DNA of 64,000 bases, taken from the NCBI GenBank assembly GCA_028042835.1, contig JAOFOL010000002.1:44415-108414 (forward strand), read 5' to 3'. The notes below the pieces were generated by a model. The model saw nothing but the letters and a program-made list of their open reading frames with translations. It ran no database searches and was not told the origin of the DNA. Each line of letters opens with the position of its first letter. Position 1 is the stretch's first letter. Made by a program: the position numbers and the translations under genes. This stretch comes from Opitutales bacterium. Lineage in GTDB: Bacteria > Verrucomicrobiota > Verrucomicrobiia > Opitutales > Seribacteraceae. Below are positions 1 to 9,480 of the stretch, piece after piece.

Positions 1-2
1 GA

Positions 3-1706
3 TCATTTACTAGATAATACGGAGGATTGAGGTTCAAAATGAAGAGCTTTTTTCTCTACAAAAGACAGATTGTTCCATTTTGACCCATCAATTTGTAAGG
101 ATCCCCTTTGGGCATCCGTAAAAGTCATTCCCTTGAATGGAGACTTGGGAGGTGATGAAAGGTTTTTCCAGATAAGAGAAAAATCAGCAGTTATTTTACT
201 TTCTTCATCCGAGAGAGAAAGTAATCTGCATAAGATCTGGGTTAAAGGTAAAAGACCTCCAGGACTTGGTACCGTAGATGCGAAGCCTTGAGCAATAAAT
301 GAACGATTAATAAAGGTCCCCTTTTTCTCAAAGCTGGTAAGCGTCGGGATCACGATTTCAGCTAAGTTCGAAGTGGTATTTTGGTGAGTTCCTAAATAGG
401 TGACAGGTACTCCAAGTAAAGATTCTCCCTCAACACCGGAGTCGAGTAAATCCTCATTTACTACAAGAACTGCATCAACAACTCCTTTTTTTAAGTCATC
501 ATTTAATTTAGATAAATCTTTTTTAGGATACTCATTAGTAAAGCCGGATAGCAAAGTACCACGCAAATTAGGAGATCTGTCCGCGGACAGAAGGATACCA
601 TCGTCTTCACCAAAATGACCCCGAAGATATTTTTTAGCTTTTGTTGCCTTGCTCAGGTGATTAAGGAGATACAACTCTTCCAGAGTCGAATGACATGAAC
701 CGACAATGGCAAGTTTCTTACCATTAAAAGATTCAAAAGCAGAAGATATTGCTACATCCAAAGCAGATTCAGTTTGTTTCACTTGAGGTGTTAAAAGTCT
801 ATTATCTGATCGCACCTGCTTATATAATAATCGACCACTATCAGTCATCCAACTGTCATTCACATCATCATTTCTTCTCGGGGTTATCCTATGGATTTCA
901 CCCTCGCGACTGGATACCATAATATTACAACCAGCACTACTCTCAGCACATATACTAGGTAATTCTTTCAAAAACCAAACTCGCATTTTGAAACGAAAGT
1001 CTGTGCTTGTAAGAGCACCGACCGGGCAGATATCGACTGTGTTTAGAGAATAATTGTTCTCCAATTCCCTTCCAGGAAAACAAGAAAGCGTTGAGTAGCT
1101 ACCCCTGTCAACAAAACCCAGTACATCATCTTTGGCCACTTCCTGGCTAAAACGAATACATCTTGAGCACAAGATACATCTTTCGTCATCCAAAGTAACT
1201 CGCGGACCAAGGCGAGTGCGCTTAGGCTTAACATTTTTGCGTTCTACATAGCGGCTGTACCCTCTACCGTAGTCGGTAGCAAATTCTTGCAGTCTACACT
1301 CACCCGCCTGATCACAGATTGGACAGTCTAAAGGATGATTAACAAGAAGGAACTCCATAATTCCTTCCCTACAATCTGTGACTTTTTCTGAAATTGTCTT
1401 AACATGCATCCCTGGAGAAACAGTTGTTGCACAACCTATAACGGGCTTGGGTACCCATCCAATCTTTTGTGTACCATCATCGTTTAAGACAGGTTCTCCT
1501 GTACCACGATCTCGCATTGGTGTACCCATTTCTATCAGGCACATTCGGCAATTCCCTGCCACACTGAGCTGCGGATGGTAACAATAGTGGGGAATTTCCT
1601 TTTTAAAAAGGGCTGCTGCGTCAACTAGATTTATACCTGCAGGAACCTCGACTTCTTCACCGTCAAGAACGATGGAAACTGTTTCACCCTTATTTGTGGA
1701 AATCAT
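3..1706 (-). CDS. nuoG: NADH-quinone oxidoreductase subunit G
   Basis: Iron-sulfur subunit of complex I that relays electrons from NuoF through the peripheral arm. Visible ligands, numbered from the chosen start: a [2Fe-2S] set (C42, C53, C56, C92), an N5-type set (H124, C128, C131, C137) and a ferredoxin-like set (C177, C180, C183, C227, the last in CPVGAL). The start at 1706 lies 5 nt after the nuoF stop and gives 567 residues; a longer reading to 1808 would overlap nuoF and adds only basic residues before the conserved ferredoxin fold. It is much shorter than the ~900-residue E. coli protein because the C-terminal molybdopterin-oxidoreductase-like part is reduced, as in many non-proteobacterial forms. 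The stop codon is at the window edge, so further nuo genes may follow outside. Confidence 0.95.
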   Translation of the reverse strand: MISTNKGETVSIVLDGEEVEVPAGINLVDAAALFKKEIPHYCYHPQLSVAGNCRMCLIEMGTPMRDRGTGEPVLNDDGTQKIGWVPKPVIGCATTVSPGMHVKTISEKVTDCREGIMEFLLVNHPLDCPICDQAGECRLQEFATDYGRGYSRYVERKNVKPKRTRLGPRVTLDDERCILCSRCIRFSQEVAKDDVLGFVDRGSYSTLSCFPGRELENNYSLNTVDICPVGALTSTDFRFKMRVWFLKELPSICAESSAGCNIMVSSREGEIHRITPRRNDDVNDSWMTDSGRLLYKQVRSDNRLLTPQVKQTESALDVAISSAFESFNGKKLAIVGSCHSTLEELYLLNHLSKATKAKKYLRGHFGEDDGILLSADRSPNLRGTLLSGFTNEYPKKDLSKLNDDLKKGVVDAVLVVNEDLLDSGVEGESLLGVPVTYLGTHQNTTSNLAEIVIPTLTSFEKKGTFINRSFIAQGFASTVPSPGGLLPLTQILCRLLSLSDEESKITADFSLIWKNLSSPPKSPFKGMTFTDAQRGSLQIDGSKWNNLSFVEKKALHFEPQSSVLSSK

Positions 1707-1711
1707 TGCTA

Positions 1712-3068
1712 TTAAATAAGTTGCATTGAGTCTTTCTTTCGCTTTTGCGACTTCGCTTTTGCGAGAAAATCTTTTCGGAATTTTGTGACAAAGCTTTGCG
1801 TTGGCCATGCGGCAGCTTCTCCAAATGCACAGATAGTCCTGCCTTCGATTTGATTGGCTACACTAAGCAAAAGATCTGCATCTTCTTCACGAGCATCCCC
1901 TGAACACATTCTTGAAGTAATTTTCTTCATCCAAAGGGAACCTTCACGACACGGAGTGCATTGACCGCAGGATTCGTGGGCATAGAATGCATTTACATTT
2001 GCCATTGCTTCCACAATATCAACGGTGTCATCCATGATTACAATGCCTCCGGAACCAGACATCGTTCCTGCTGCCATTGGTCCATCAAAATCTAGCGGGA
2101 TGTCTTCTATCCCCCAATCAAAGTCAGTACCATCTTTCAAAGTACCTTGAAATCTTTCGTCGGCTCGTAAAACTTTAGCTGAGGATCCACCTGGAATAAC
2201 CGCCTGTAAAGAACGACCAGGGAGCAATCCGCCACATACATCATGAATCATCTCTCCCAAAGTTAAGGCACCACATTCGAACTCAAAGTAGCCTGGATTC
2301 TTAACTTGTCCGGAGACGCACCAAATACGAGTTCCTGTATTATTTGGTTTTCCTATCTTAGAAAAATTCTCTCCACCCATTTCCATGATGTGCTTAACAT
2401 TGCATAGAGTCTCAACATTATTGACGATGGTCGGGCATTGATAAAGACCAAGCACCGCGGGGAAGTAAGGAGGCTTGATTCTTGGATTTGGTCGTTTACC
2501 CTCGAGGGATTCAATAAGTCCGGTTTCTTCACCGCAGATATAAGCTCCTGCACCACGATGTACAACGAGATCGCAAGAGTAACCACTGCCCAAAATGTTA
2601 TCACCACAGAATCCTTTTTCTTTAGCTTCCAAAATTGCTCTTTCAAGAATTTTTGCCCCTTCAAAAAATTCTGCACGAATGTAAATAAATGCTTGTTTTG
2701 CTTGGATTGCAAAAGCAGAGATCATCATACCTTCAATCAATTGGTGCGGATCTTTATGGATAATTTGACGATCTTTAAAAGTACCAGGTTCTGACTCGTC
2801 AGCGTTGCAAATTAAATAAATCGGTTTTCCTGACTTTCGGTCTAGAAACTTCCATTTCATTCCGGTGGGAAATCCAGCTCCCCCCCCGACCGCGTACTCC
2901 CGACTTCAAAACTTCTTCACCAATTTCTTCAGGTTTTTTGGTAAGAGATTTTTTGAGCATCTCGTATCCACCTGACTTTAAATAACAGGAAATTTTATTC
3001 GAATAATCTGGTAAATCCGCATTTTTCAGAATGATCCTTCGCTCCTTGGGAGTTTTTTTACTGATCAT
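1712..3068 (-). CDS. nuoF: NADH-quinone oxidoreductase subunit F, interrupted by a frameshift
   Basis: FMN- and NADH-binding entry subunit of complex I, with the N3 [4Fe-4S] cluster. The gene is split between two frames. Residues from the start at 3068 run to GVRGRGG in one frame; the rest (conserved NADESEPGTFKDRQ, then ESCGQCTPCREGS near the C-terminus) is in another. The break is at an 8-C run (2880-2887, G on the coding strand). Removing one G restores the family FMN-loop motif GRGGAGFPTGMKW and gives a 451-residue protein of normal size. The extra base could be a sequencing or assembly error, a true inactivating mutation, or a site of slippage. Everything around it is intact and the neighbours are undisturbed, so I favour an indel error or length polymorphism. 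Confidence 0.9.
2880..2887. repeat. C8 homopolymer at the nuoF frameshift
   Basis: Eight consecutive C on the plus strand (eight G on the nuoF coding strand) in the codons for the glycine-rich FMN loop. Seven would keep nuoF in frame; eight shift it. The other complex I genes here have no comparable tract. Confidence 0.9.
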
Positions 3069-3074
3069 AATATC

Positions 3075-3617
3075 TTAGGCTTTGGATGGTTTAACTGAAT
3101 CAACAGCTTTTTCATAACTAATAAATTTTTTTGAGTCATCCAGTTTATTCTTAAGAATTAAATCGGCCATTTTATCAGCGTCTTTTTCATCGATATTTTC
3201 GAAAGTCTGATCGCCAACCATTACCACTGGTCCTTCACCACAATCAGCAAGACATTCCATGAACTCGATGGAATACTTTCCATCTTCTGAAACATGCCCT
3301 TCTTTAACTCCAAGCTTCTCTTCAAATTTTTTACAGGTTGCATAACTTCCACGAAGAGCACAGGGCAAGGTTCTACAGACTCGTACATGTTTTTCTCCCC
3401 ATGCAGTTTCCCTGAGCATTGGGTAAAATGTTATGAGTTCGCGAATGTTAATCGGTTGTATTTCTAACTTTTCAGCTATCCACTCACTTGCTTCTAGATC
3501 GACCGCACCTAGTTCTTCCTGAACTAAATGGATAACCATCAGTGCTGCACTTCTCTTTTCTGGATAACGAGGAATCAACTCGTCAATTTTACTCAATGTT
3601 TCTTCTGATAAATTCAT
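3075..3617 (-). CDS. nuoE: NADH-quinone oxidoreductase subunit E
   Basis: Thioredoxin-like [2Fe-2S] subunit (N1a cluster) that pairs with NuoF. The four cluster cysteines are in the usual C-x4-C (CRTLPC) and C-x3-C (CLADC) pattern. The N-terminal helical part with the RYPEKRSAALMVIHLVQEE stretch is typical. I chose the Met at 3617, 10 nt after the nuoD stop, because the upstream Met at 3644 would overlap nuoD and adds nine residues without family character. The encoded protein is 180 residues with a short C-terminal extension. The gene sits 6 nt upstream of nuoF, consistent with translational coupling in one operon. Confidence 0.95.
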   Translation of the reverse strand: MNLSEETLSKIDELIPRYPEKRSAALMVIHLVQEELGAVDLEASEWIAEKLEIQPINIRELITFYPMLRETAWGEKHVRVCRTLPCALRGSYATCKKFEEKLGVKEGHVSEDGKYSIEFMECLADCGEGPVVMVGDQTFENIDEKDADKMADLILKNKLDDSKKFISYEKAVDSVKPSKA

Positions 3618-3627
3618 CACAGTATAA

Positions 3628-4869
3628 TTAGCGATCACATTCACCCATTACAAAATCCAGGCTGCCCAATATGACAGTTATATCACTTAGCATGTGACCA
3701 GGAACCATTTTCTCGAGAATACTAAGATTGCAAAAACTTGGAGCTCGAATTTTCAGGCGATAAGGAACTCCTCCTCCTTTAGACACAATATAAAAACCAA
3801 GTGCCCCTTTAGGATTTTCCGCTTCAAAGTAAACTTCGCCAGCAGGAATTTGAGGTCCCTCCGTTACAATCATGAAATTCTGAATCAATTCTTCCATGCT
3901 TGTAAGAATCTTTTCCTTGGGTGGGGCAAATATTTTTTTGGCGTCTTCGGAATACCAAAGTCCTGGAGGAAAATCATCAATGACTTGCTTGATAATCCGT
4001 AAGCTTTGCCTGACCTCTTCAATGCGTACAAGATATCGATCATAACAATCACCCCGTGTACCGATCGGAACATCGAATTCATATTTCTCATACCCAGAAT
4101 ATGGTTTATCCTTGCGAAGATCTAAATCTATACCGGATGCCCGTAAGTTTGGACCTGTAAATCCATAGGCAAGAGCATCTTCTTTAGATACCTCTCCAAT
4201 ACCTTCGGTGCGGTCGAGGAAAATTCGATTTCTGGTAAGCAATTTCTCTACCTCATCAATTGCCTTGGGTAAATTCTCACAAAAATGAGTGACTCGATCC
4301 AACCATCCATCAGGAACATCGCGTGCAACCCCTCCAATTCGGGTATAAGAAGTTGTAAATCTTGCACCTGTTAGTTCCTCAAAAAGAGTGTAAAGTTTTT
4401 CTCTTTCAGTGAAAGTGTACATAAACGGTGTCCAAGCACCTGCATCCATACCAAAGACTCCCATTCCAAGAAGATGGCTTGAAATTCTGGCAAGTTCACA
4501 AACCAAAACCCGAATGGATAGGCATCTCTCAGGAAGTTCTATGCCAGTTAATTTTTCAACTGCTATGGCGTAGGCAACATTGTTGGCAAGCGGGGCAAGG
4601 TAATCTAGCCTGTCCGTGTAAGGAACAAACTGATTGTAAGTCATATTTTCGGCGATCTTCTCGTCACCCCGATGAAGATATCCAAGAACAGGTTCACATC
4701 GAGTGATAACATCTCCATCCAAATCCATCATTAAACGTAAAACACCATGGGTCGTGGGATGAGAAGGACCAACATTGAGAGCCATTTTTTCGCTGTCTGC
4801 ATTCGCAGATGCTTCTGCACCACGAGCACCGATGTCACCGACATTAATTTCTACAGTTTTAGTACTCAT
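3628..4869 (-). CDS. nuoD: NADH-quinone oxidoreductase subunit D
   Basis: 49-kDa-type subunit of complex I that helps to form the quinone-binding site with NuoB. The family signature GPSHPTTHGVLRL is near the N-terminus, followed by EPVLGYLHRGDEKIAE and YTDRLDYLAP; the C-terminus ends in the usual GSLDFVMGECDR. The start at 4869 shares an ATGA overlap with the stop of nuoC; an alternative Met at 4896 lies inside nuoC. It is separate from nuoC, unlike the fused nuoCD of enterobacteria. The protein carries about 35 additional N-terminal residues before the conserved region. Confidence 0.96.
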   Translation of the reverse strand: MSTKTVEINVGDIGARGAEASANADSEKMALNVGPSHPTTHGVLRLMMDLDGDVITRCEPVLGYLHRGDEKIAENMTYNQFVPYTDRLDYLAPLANNVAYAIAVEKLTGIELPERCLSIRVLVCELARISSHLLGMGVFGMDAGAWTPFMYTFTEREKLYTLFEELTGARFTTSYTRIGGVARDVPDGWLDRVTHFCENLPKAIDEVEKLLTRNRIFLDRTEGIGEVSKEDALAYGFTGPNLRASGIDLDLRKDKPYSGYEKYEFDVPIGTRGDCYDRYLVRIEEVRQSLRIIKQVIDDFPPGLWYSEDAKKIFAPPKEKILTSMEELIQNFMIVTEGPQIPAGEVYFEAENPKGALGFYIVSKGGGVPYRLKIRAPSFCNLSILEKMVPGHMLSDITVILGSLDFVMGECDR

Positions 4870-5483
4870 GAAGGTTTTTCGGACTCCTCGGTCCAACTCT
4901 CATCTTTAGCACGGGGCTCTGATTCACTCATCGTTCCATCCGAGGAAGCAACAAATGGCCCACCCATCATTGGGGCCGGATCAACGCTTGCATTTGTTAC
5001 TTCAGCCACATCAGCAGCAGGCAAAGGAGTTTCAATGCCTGCGAGTGGAAAATCTTTTCGTAATGGATAATAGGGATATTCATCCCACATCAAAATTCTT
5101 TTAAGGTTTGGATGATCAGAAAAATGTATTCCGAACATATCAAAAGCTTCTCTTTCATGCCAGTTGGCTGCTGGAAAAATACTGGAAACGCTTGGAAATT
5201 TAGGGGATTCGTTATCTTCACAAATAGAATGGATGCGAAGATAATCACGATGAATACGAGAATATAAGTGAGACACCACTGAAAAACGGAACTCTGCAGT
5301 CTCACCGTGATCAATAGCCGTAAGATCCACGAGCAAATCAAAAGTTTCTTCATCACGAAGATGCAAAAAGAGCTTGTTAACATCAGACTCTCCGCAGTCT
5401 AAGGTAAGGCAATCATCATGATGACGCTTCGTCACATGAGTAAAGTGTTTTAACAGAGATTCAGTAAAATCTAGGTCAATCAT
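4866..5483 (-). CDS. nuoC: NADH-quinone oxidoreductase subunit C
   Basis: 30-kDa-type subunit of the complex I connecting module. The signature WHEREAFDMFGIHFSDHP followed by LKRILM and YPLRKDFPL is clear. The conserved core ends near residue 150. About 50 further residues are rich in Ala, Ser, Pro and acidic residues and look like a disordered tail, which is unusual in length but not unique. The stop overlaps the nuoD start by ATGA, so the two are translationally coupled. nuoB lies 8 nt upstream. Confidence 0.95.
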   Translation of the reverse strand: MIDLDFTESLLKHFTHVTKRHHDDCLTLDCGESDVNKLFLHLRDEETFDLLVDLTAIDHGETAEFRFSVVSHLYSRIHRDYLRIHSICEDNESPKFPSVSSIFPAANWHEREAFDMFGIHFSDHPNLKRILMWDEYPYYPLRKDFPLAGIETPLPAADVAEVTNASVDPAPMMGGPFVASSDGTMSESEPRAKDESWTEESEKPS

Positions 5484-5491
5484 GAAAAAAC

Positions 5492-6016
5492 TTAGCTGGC
5501 CACTGCGGCTTCTTTAACTCCACTCAAATTTTTAACGGATGACTCTCGACCAATTTTATCCTGAAGTTTCATCATCGCATCTAATAAAGCTTCGGGTCTT
5601 GGAGGACAACCACTGACATAAACATCTACAGGAACAATCGTGTCTACGCCTTGCATCACTGCATATGAACGATACATACCCCCCGTAGAAGCACATGCTC
5701 CCATAGCAACGACCCATTTAGGATCTCCCATTTGGTCGTAAATTCGACGAACAACTTCCGCCATTTTGTAAGTTACCGTGCCCGCCACAATCATGCAATC
5801 AGACTGACGGGGGGAAAATCTCATGACTTCCATTCCAAAACGCGAAATATCATACCTGGAAGCAGCCGAAGCCATTAATTCAATAGCACAACAAGCTAGT
5901 CCCATAGGCATTGGCCAAACTGAATGTTTTCGAATCCAATTAATAACCGCGTCCGCTTTCGTCACGATTACATCCCCTTCAACCTTACCATTATACGCTA
6001 CTTCATTTGCAGTCAT
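5492..6016 (-). CDS. nuoB: NADH-quinone oxidoreductase subunit B
   Basis: Subunit carrying the terminal N2 [4Fe-4S] cluster of complex I. The tandem Cys in [11 protein letters not shown], a Cys in [10 protein letters not shown] and one in [12 protein letters not shown] are the expected ligands. It is 174 residues, with an Ala/Val-rich tail. It is the first nuo gene in the visible operon; nuoA, which usually precedes nuoB, is not found in the 148 nt up to the tRNA gene. It must lie elsewhere if complex I is complete. Confidence 0.96.
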   Translation of the reverse strand: MTANEVAYNGKVEGDVIVTKADAVINWIRKHSVWPMPMGLACCAIELMASAASRYDISRFGMEVMRFSPRQSDCMIVAGTVTYKMAEVVRRIYDQMGDPKWVVAMGACASTGGMYRSYAVMQGVDTIVPVDVYVSGCPPRPEALLDAMMKLQDKIGRESSVKNLSGVKEAAVAS

Positions 6017-6164
6017 ATCATTCTTTTTAACCTTTAAGCTCGATCAGGCAAACACCAAAAGCTGAAGACTATAAAAAAGTGAAAAATCTACCTCTATGTC
6101 CCAAAGATTCGGACTTTTGAACGTTGACGAATAAGCTGAGACAAGACATTAAGATTCTCTGCAA

Positions 6165-6252
<88 letters not shown>

Positions 6253-6259
6253 TTTCGAT

Positions 6260-9200
6260 CTAGGCTTCCCGAACGAAAACTTTCGCACTTCCTTGGAACA
6301 CAGCCTCTGCTAGATCCAAGTGAGCGGGTGCAACCGTTGGCTCTGCTGCTCCAGGCGCAGATGCTTGACCTGCGACTAGTACAGCAATCTTGCCATACAG
6401 ATTAATATTCTCACCGTCCGCCGGAGATAGAACTTCACCTTCGTTTAACCAACGACGCAATTGCATTTGATTCCAACTGTTATAGGGCTCTTTAGCTCCA
6501 AGAAGATTTTCGGCAAATCTCATAGCTGCGGTTTTCCACAAACTACCTGATAGTTCTGGAGAATCAGCCATAATTTGTTGCATCGATTCAGTGCTCAACC
6601 AAAGGGCGGTTACTGTGGAATCAGCGACCACATTTGCGGTCCGGGGAACACCTCCAAGTACTGCCATCTCTCCAATCACAGCTCCGCGTCCCATAATATC
6701 GACTACCAAGTCACCAATTGAAACTTTTACGCTTCCTCGAGTGATCACAACCATTCCATCTCCATCATCACCTTGTTTCATCAAGGTATCACCATTATTA
6801 AAAGATTTAGTTTCCGATGCGGTTATAATTTTGGAAATCAATTCTTCTGGTAATCCCTTCAGCCAGTTAACTTCTCTCAAGACTTCTTCTGGTTCAGGTA
6901 GCCTTAACTCCATGGAACTCTCCATCACTGTCTTCATTCGTTCTTCTACTGCAGTGATCATTCGAGCAGCCTCATCCGCTTCTAGCATACCTTCGGATTT
7001 TAATTTTTTAATCGTATTACGCTCGTGATTCAAAACTGAACGAATCGCATCTTTTGTTTCAATTCCCACGGTCGCTTCCGGATAATTCTCGTGCATGTTT
7101 CGAATGAACTCCAAACCTTTTAATCGGTTTTGACGAATTTCATCTTTTAACATCCGGGAAGCCTTACCGAGTTTTTCGGAATCTCCACTATCATCAAGTT
7201 CTTTTACCATAGAGTCGACCATCTTGGCCATTTCCTGCTGAGCCACTACAAATGCCTTTGATGCATCGTAACTTACGGTAATTTTATCCGAGAAATATTT
7301 TTTAAGGAATGGAACATCGCGAATTGCTTCGGTTATTTTACTAACTCCGCAAATACGATCCAGATATTCTCTGTTATTTAGAGGGACTTTGCCTTGAAGA
7401 TCAAGGAATTCACTGAGATTATTATCCAGTTGTGCAACTGCTCGAGCACTCAGTAATCCAGCTCGGAATTGAGCCCAGTAACTACTGCGTTCTTTTTCGA
7501 GCAATCTCCGGCGGGTTTCAGCAAGAGTGTCCATTTGCTCTAACTCATCTGCCGTTAAAGGATAGGCTATAGGCTCAGGTAAATAATCGCGTACTAACCC
7601 CCAATTCGCACCGCTAAGAAATCTATCATCCTTGAGTAAATCCATTTCCTGTTCGCAATCTTCAGCTACATTACCCGAGGCATTTGAAAACATTAATTTT
7701 TTAACTGCCGGTAAATCGGTAAGCCCAAGGGCATTCACCAAGGGCTTAACTGTGGTTGCGTTAACCAAAAGCGTAAGAAGTACAATTCCTGAAATAAGGA
7801 ATAGGAACTGATCACGAACCCGTGATGAAATTCCGATAAGGGAAGCTTGAGCAATCGCACCTTCACCCTCCCCTACGATAACCACAACTTTATCTCCTTT
7901 GCTTAATTCATCCCTAATTTTCGCCGCATCCTGAGATGTTTTACTACCAAGATTTTGATTAGCTTTATCGGTATCCTGAGCGATACCGACAACTTTACCA
8001 CCGCTTATCTCCGCACTCGCTTGGGCTAAGGAAACTCCTTGGTAATAGTTGATATCTTTATTCCCTTTCAATTTATTTGCCTGCCCTTTATCTAAAACAA
8101 AAACAGAAGTGGTTTCCTGCTTATATCCATCTCCGCTTGCTTCTAATGAAAAATCATATCGTAAATGCTCGGAGTATACAACGAGAGCTAGTGCTAGACC
8201 AATTGCACCACGAAGAGCACCCCACCACACAACAATCGCATCCTTCGAAGGCAATCCGTATCCTGCCTTCTTCATCAACGGGTAGAAAACCCCCATGTTA
8301 ATTGCCCGAACCAAGTGTATGGCCATGTAAACCAACCCGAGAATTACAAAATCCATACCGGTAGGGTTCGCATTTTGAGCAATGACCACTCCGACAACGA
8401 TAAAAATGATTACATTGGCAACAAAAGCGACTAATTCCCAAAATTCATGCATGAAATGTTCGACTTCTGGACTTATCCTTGTCCGTCCAATTCCCGCCAT
8501 TACAATCCCAAGAGCAACCAATCCAAGAACACCGGAAACATGAAAGAAATGTTCACAAATAAAGAACACCGCATAGGAAGTTACTAATACCACGGTAACT
8601 TCGATCATTGGGTCATTAAATACTTTTCTTACCCATAGTATGGCCACTAAACCTAGCAAAACTCCCAAAAGGCCACCTGCTGCTCCAATTTTACCAAAAC
8701 CAATAGCTGCACTACCCAAGAAGGAAGCCGTTCCCAAAAATGGCTCTGCGGCGGTTACAACTCCAAAAAGCAGAACAAAAGCAACAATAGCCGTACCGTC
8801 ATTTAAAAGAGACTCTCCCTCGATGAGAGTTCCAAGTTTTTTACTCGCACCCAATTCTTTGAGCAAAGCCACGACCGCAACCGGATCGGTGGCACTTACC
8901 ACGGCCCCAAATAACATCGATGCCAGGAAGACAAAAGCCCCCGCCTCTACATTCCACTCTGACAGGACTCCCCCCTCTCCACCAAATATTTGCACCATTC
9001 CATAAAAGGCCATTCCCGACATCACAGTAGCCGAGACGATACCGGGCCCTGCCAAATAAAATGCATTCAGGAATGATTTCTTAAAAGTATGAACATCCAG
9101 GGCAAATCCAGCCTCAAATATTAGAATGGGTAAGAAGACATACAAAATAAGATGGCCATCCAAATTTCCTCCCCAAGTGATCGCACCACTTAAAGTGTCA

Positions 9201-9463
9201 ATAAATTTAGCTACAATTCCTTCTGCATGTTCAGCATGCCCACTCTCATGAGACTGCCCACCATGCGGACCATACGCTCGGTTGAGTGCCCCCATCGCCA
9301 ATCCGATTAACAAAAGTAAAACCGTGAAAGGAAGAGGGACTTTTTGGAGAAAGTGACGGGTGGCAGCTCCTATAACCAAGGCAACAATAAGGAAAAATAA
9401 TCCGTATAAATAATCGTGTCCACCGGAACCGGAGGCTAGAACAATTGGCATCATTGAATTCAT
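6260..9463 (-). CDS. SOS1-like Na+/H+ antiporter with a C-terminal cyclic-nucleotide-binding-like domain
   Basis: Monovalent cation/proton antiporter of the CPA1 (NhaP/NHE/SOS1) type in the inner membrane. The membrane part covers about residues 15-435 and 548-575. The family motifs ATDPVA (191-196), EGESLLNDGTA (215-225) and WWGALRGAIGL (413-423) are present. A hydrophilic insert of about 110 residues (about 436-548) lies before the last hydrophobic helix, and a His/Gly-rich loop is at 63-82. After a long cytosolic region, a cNMP-binding-like fold (about 850-970) contains GDTLMKQGDDGDGMVVITRG and GRGAVIGEMAVLGG. The architecture matches plant SOS1 and its bacterial relatives. The role is probably sodium export or pH homeostasis in salt water. 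Whether it binds a nucleotide is not shown. Confidence 0.88.
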   Translation of the reverse strand: MNSMMPIVLASGSGGHDYLYGLFFLIVALVIGAATRHFLQKVPLPFTVLLLLIGLAMGALNRAYGPHGGQSHESGHAEHAEGIVAKFIDTLSGAITWGGNLDGHLILYVFLPILIFEAGFALDVHTFKKSFLNAFYLAGPGIVSATVMSGMAFYGMVQIFGGEGGVLSEWNVEAGAFVFLASMLFGAVVSATDPVAVVALLKELGASKKLGTLIEGESLLNDGTAIVAFVLLFGVVTAAEPFLGTASFLGSAAIGFGKIGAAGGLLGVLLGLVAILWVRKVFNDPMIEVTVVLVTSYAVFFICEHFFHVSGVLGLVALGIVMAGIGRTRISPEVEHFMHEFWELVAFVANVIIFIVVGVVIAQNANPTGMDFVILGLVYMAIHLVRAINMGVFYPLMKKAGYGLPSKDAIVVWWGALRGAIGLALALVVYSEHLRYDFSLEASGDGYKQETTSVFVLDKGQANKLKGNKDINYYQGVSLAQASAEISGGKVVGIAQDTDKANQNLGSKTSQDAAKIRDELSKGDKVVVIVGEGEGAIAQASLIGISSRVRDQFLFLISGIVLLTLLVNATTVKPLVNALGLTDLPAVKKLMFSNASGNVAEDCEQEMDLLKDDRFLSGANWGLVRDYLPEPIAYPLTADELEQMDTLAETRRRLLEKERSSYWAQFRAGLLSARAVAQLDNNLSEFLDLQGKVPLNNREYLDRICGVSKITEAIRDVPFLKKYFSDKITVSYDASKAFVVAQQEMAKMVDSMVKELDDSGDSEKLGKASRMLKDEIRQNRLKGLEFIRNMHENYPEATVGIETKDAIRSVLNHERNTIKKLKSEGMLEADEAARMITAVEERMKTVMESSMELRLPEPEEVLREVNWLKGLPEELISKIITASETKSFNNGDTLMKQGDDGDGMVVITRGSVKVSIGDLVVDIMGRGAVIGEMAVLGGVPRTANVVADSTVTALWLSTESMQQIMADSPELSGSLWKTAAMRFAENLLGAKEPYNSWNQMQLRRWLNEGEVLSPADGENINLYGKIAVLVAGQASAPGAAEPTVAPAHLDLAEAVFQGSAKVFVREA

Positions 9464-9480
9464 ATAAAATTTTTAAATTT

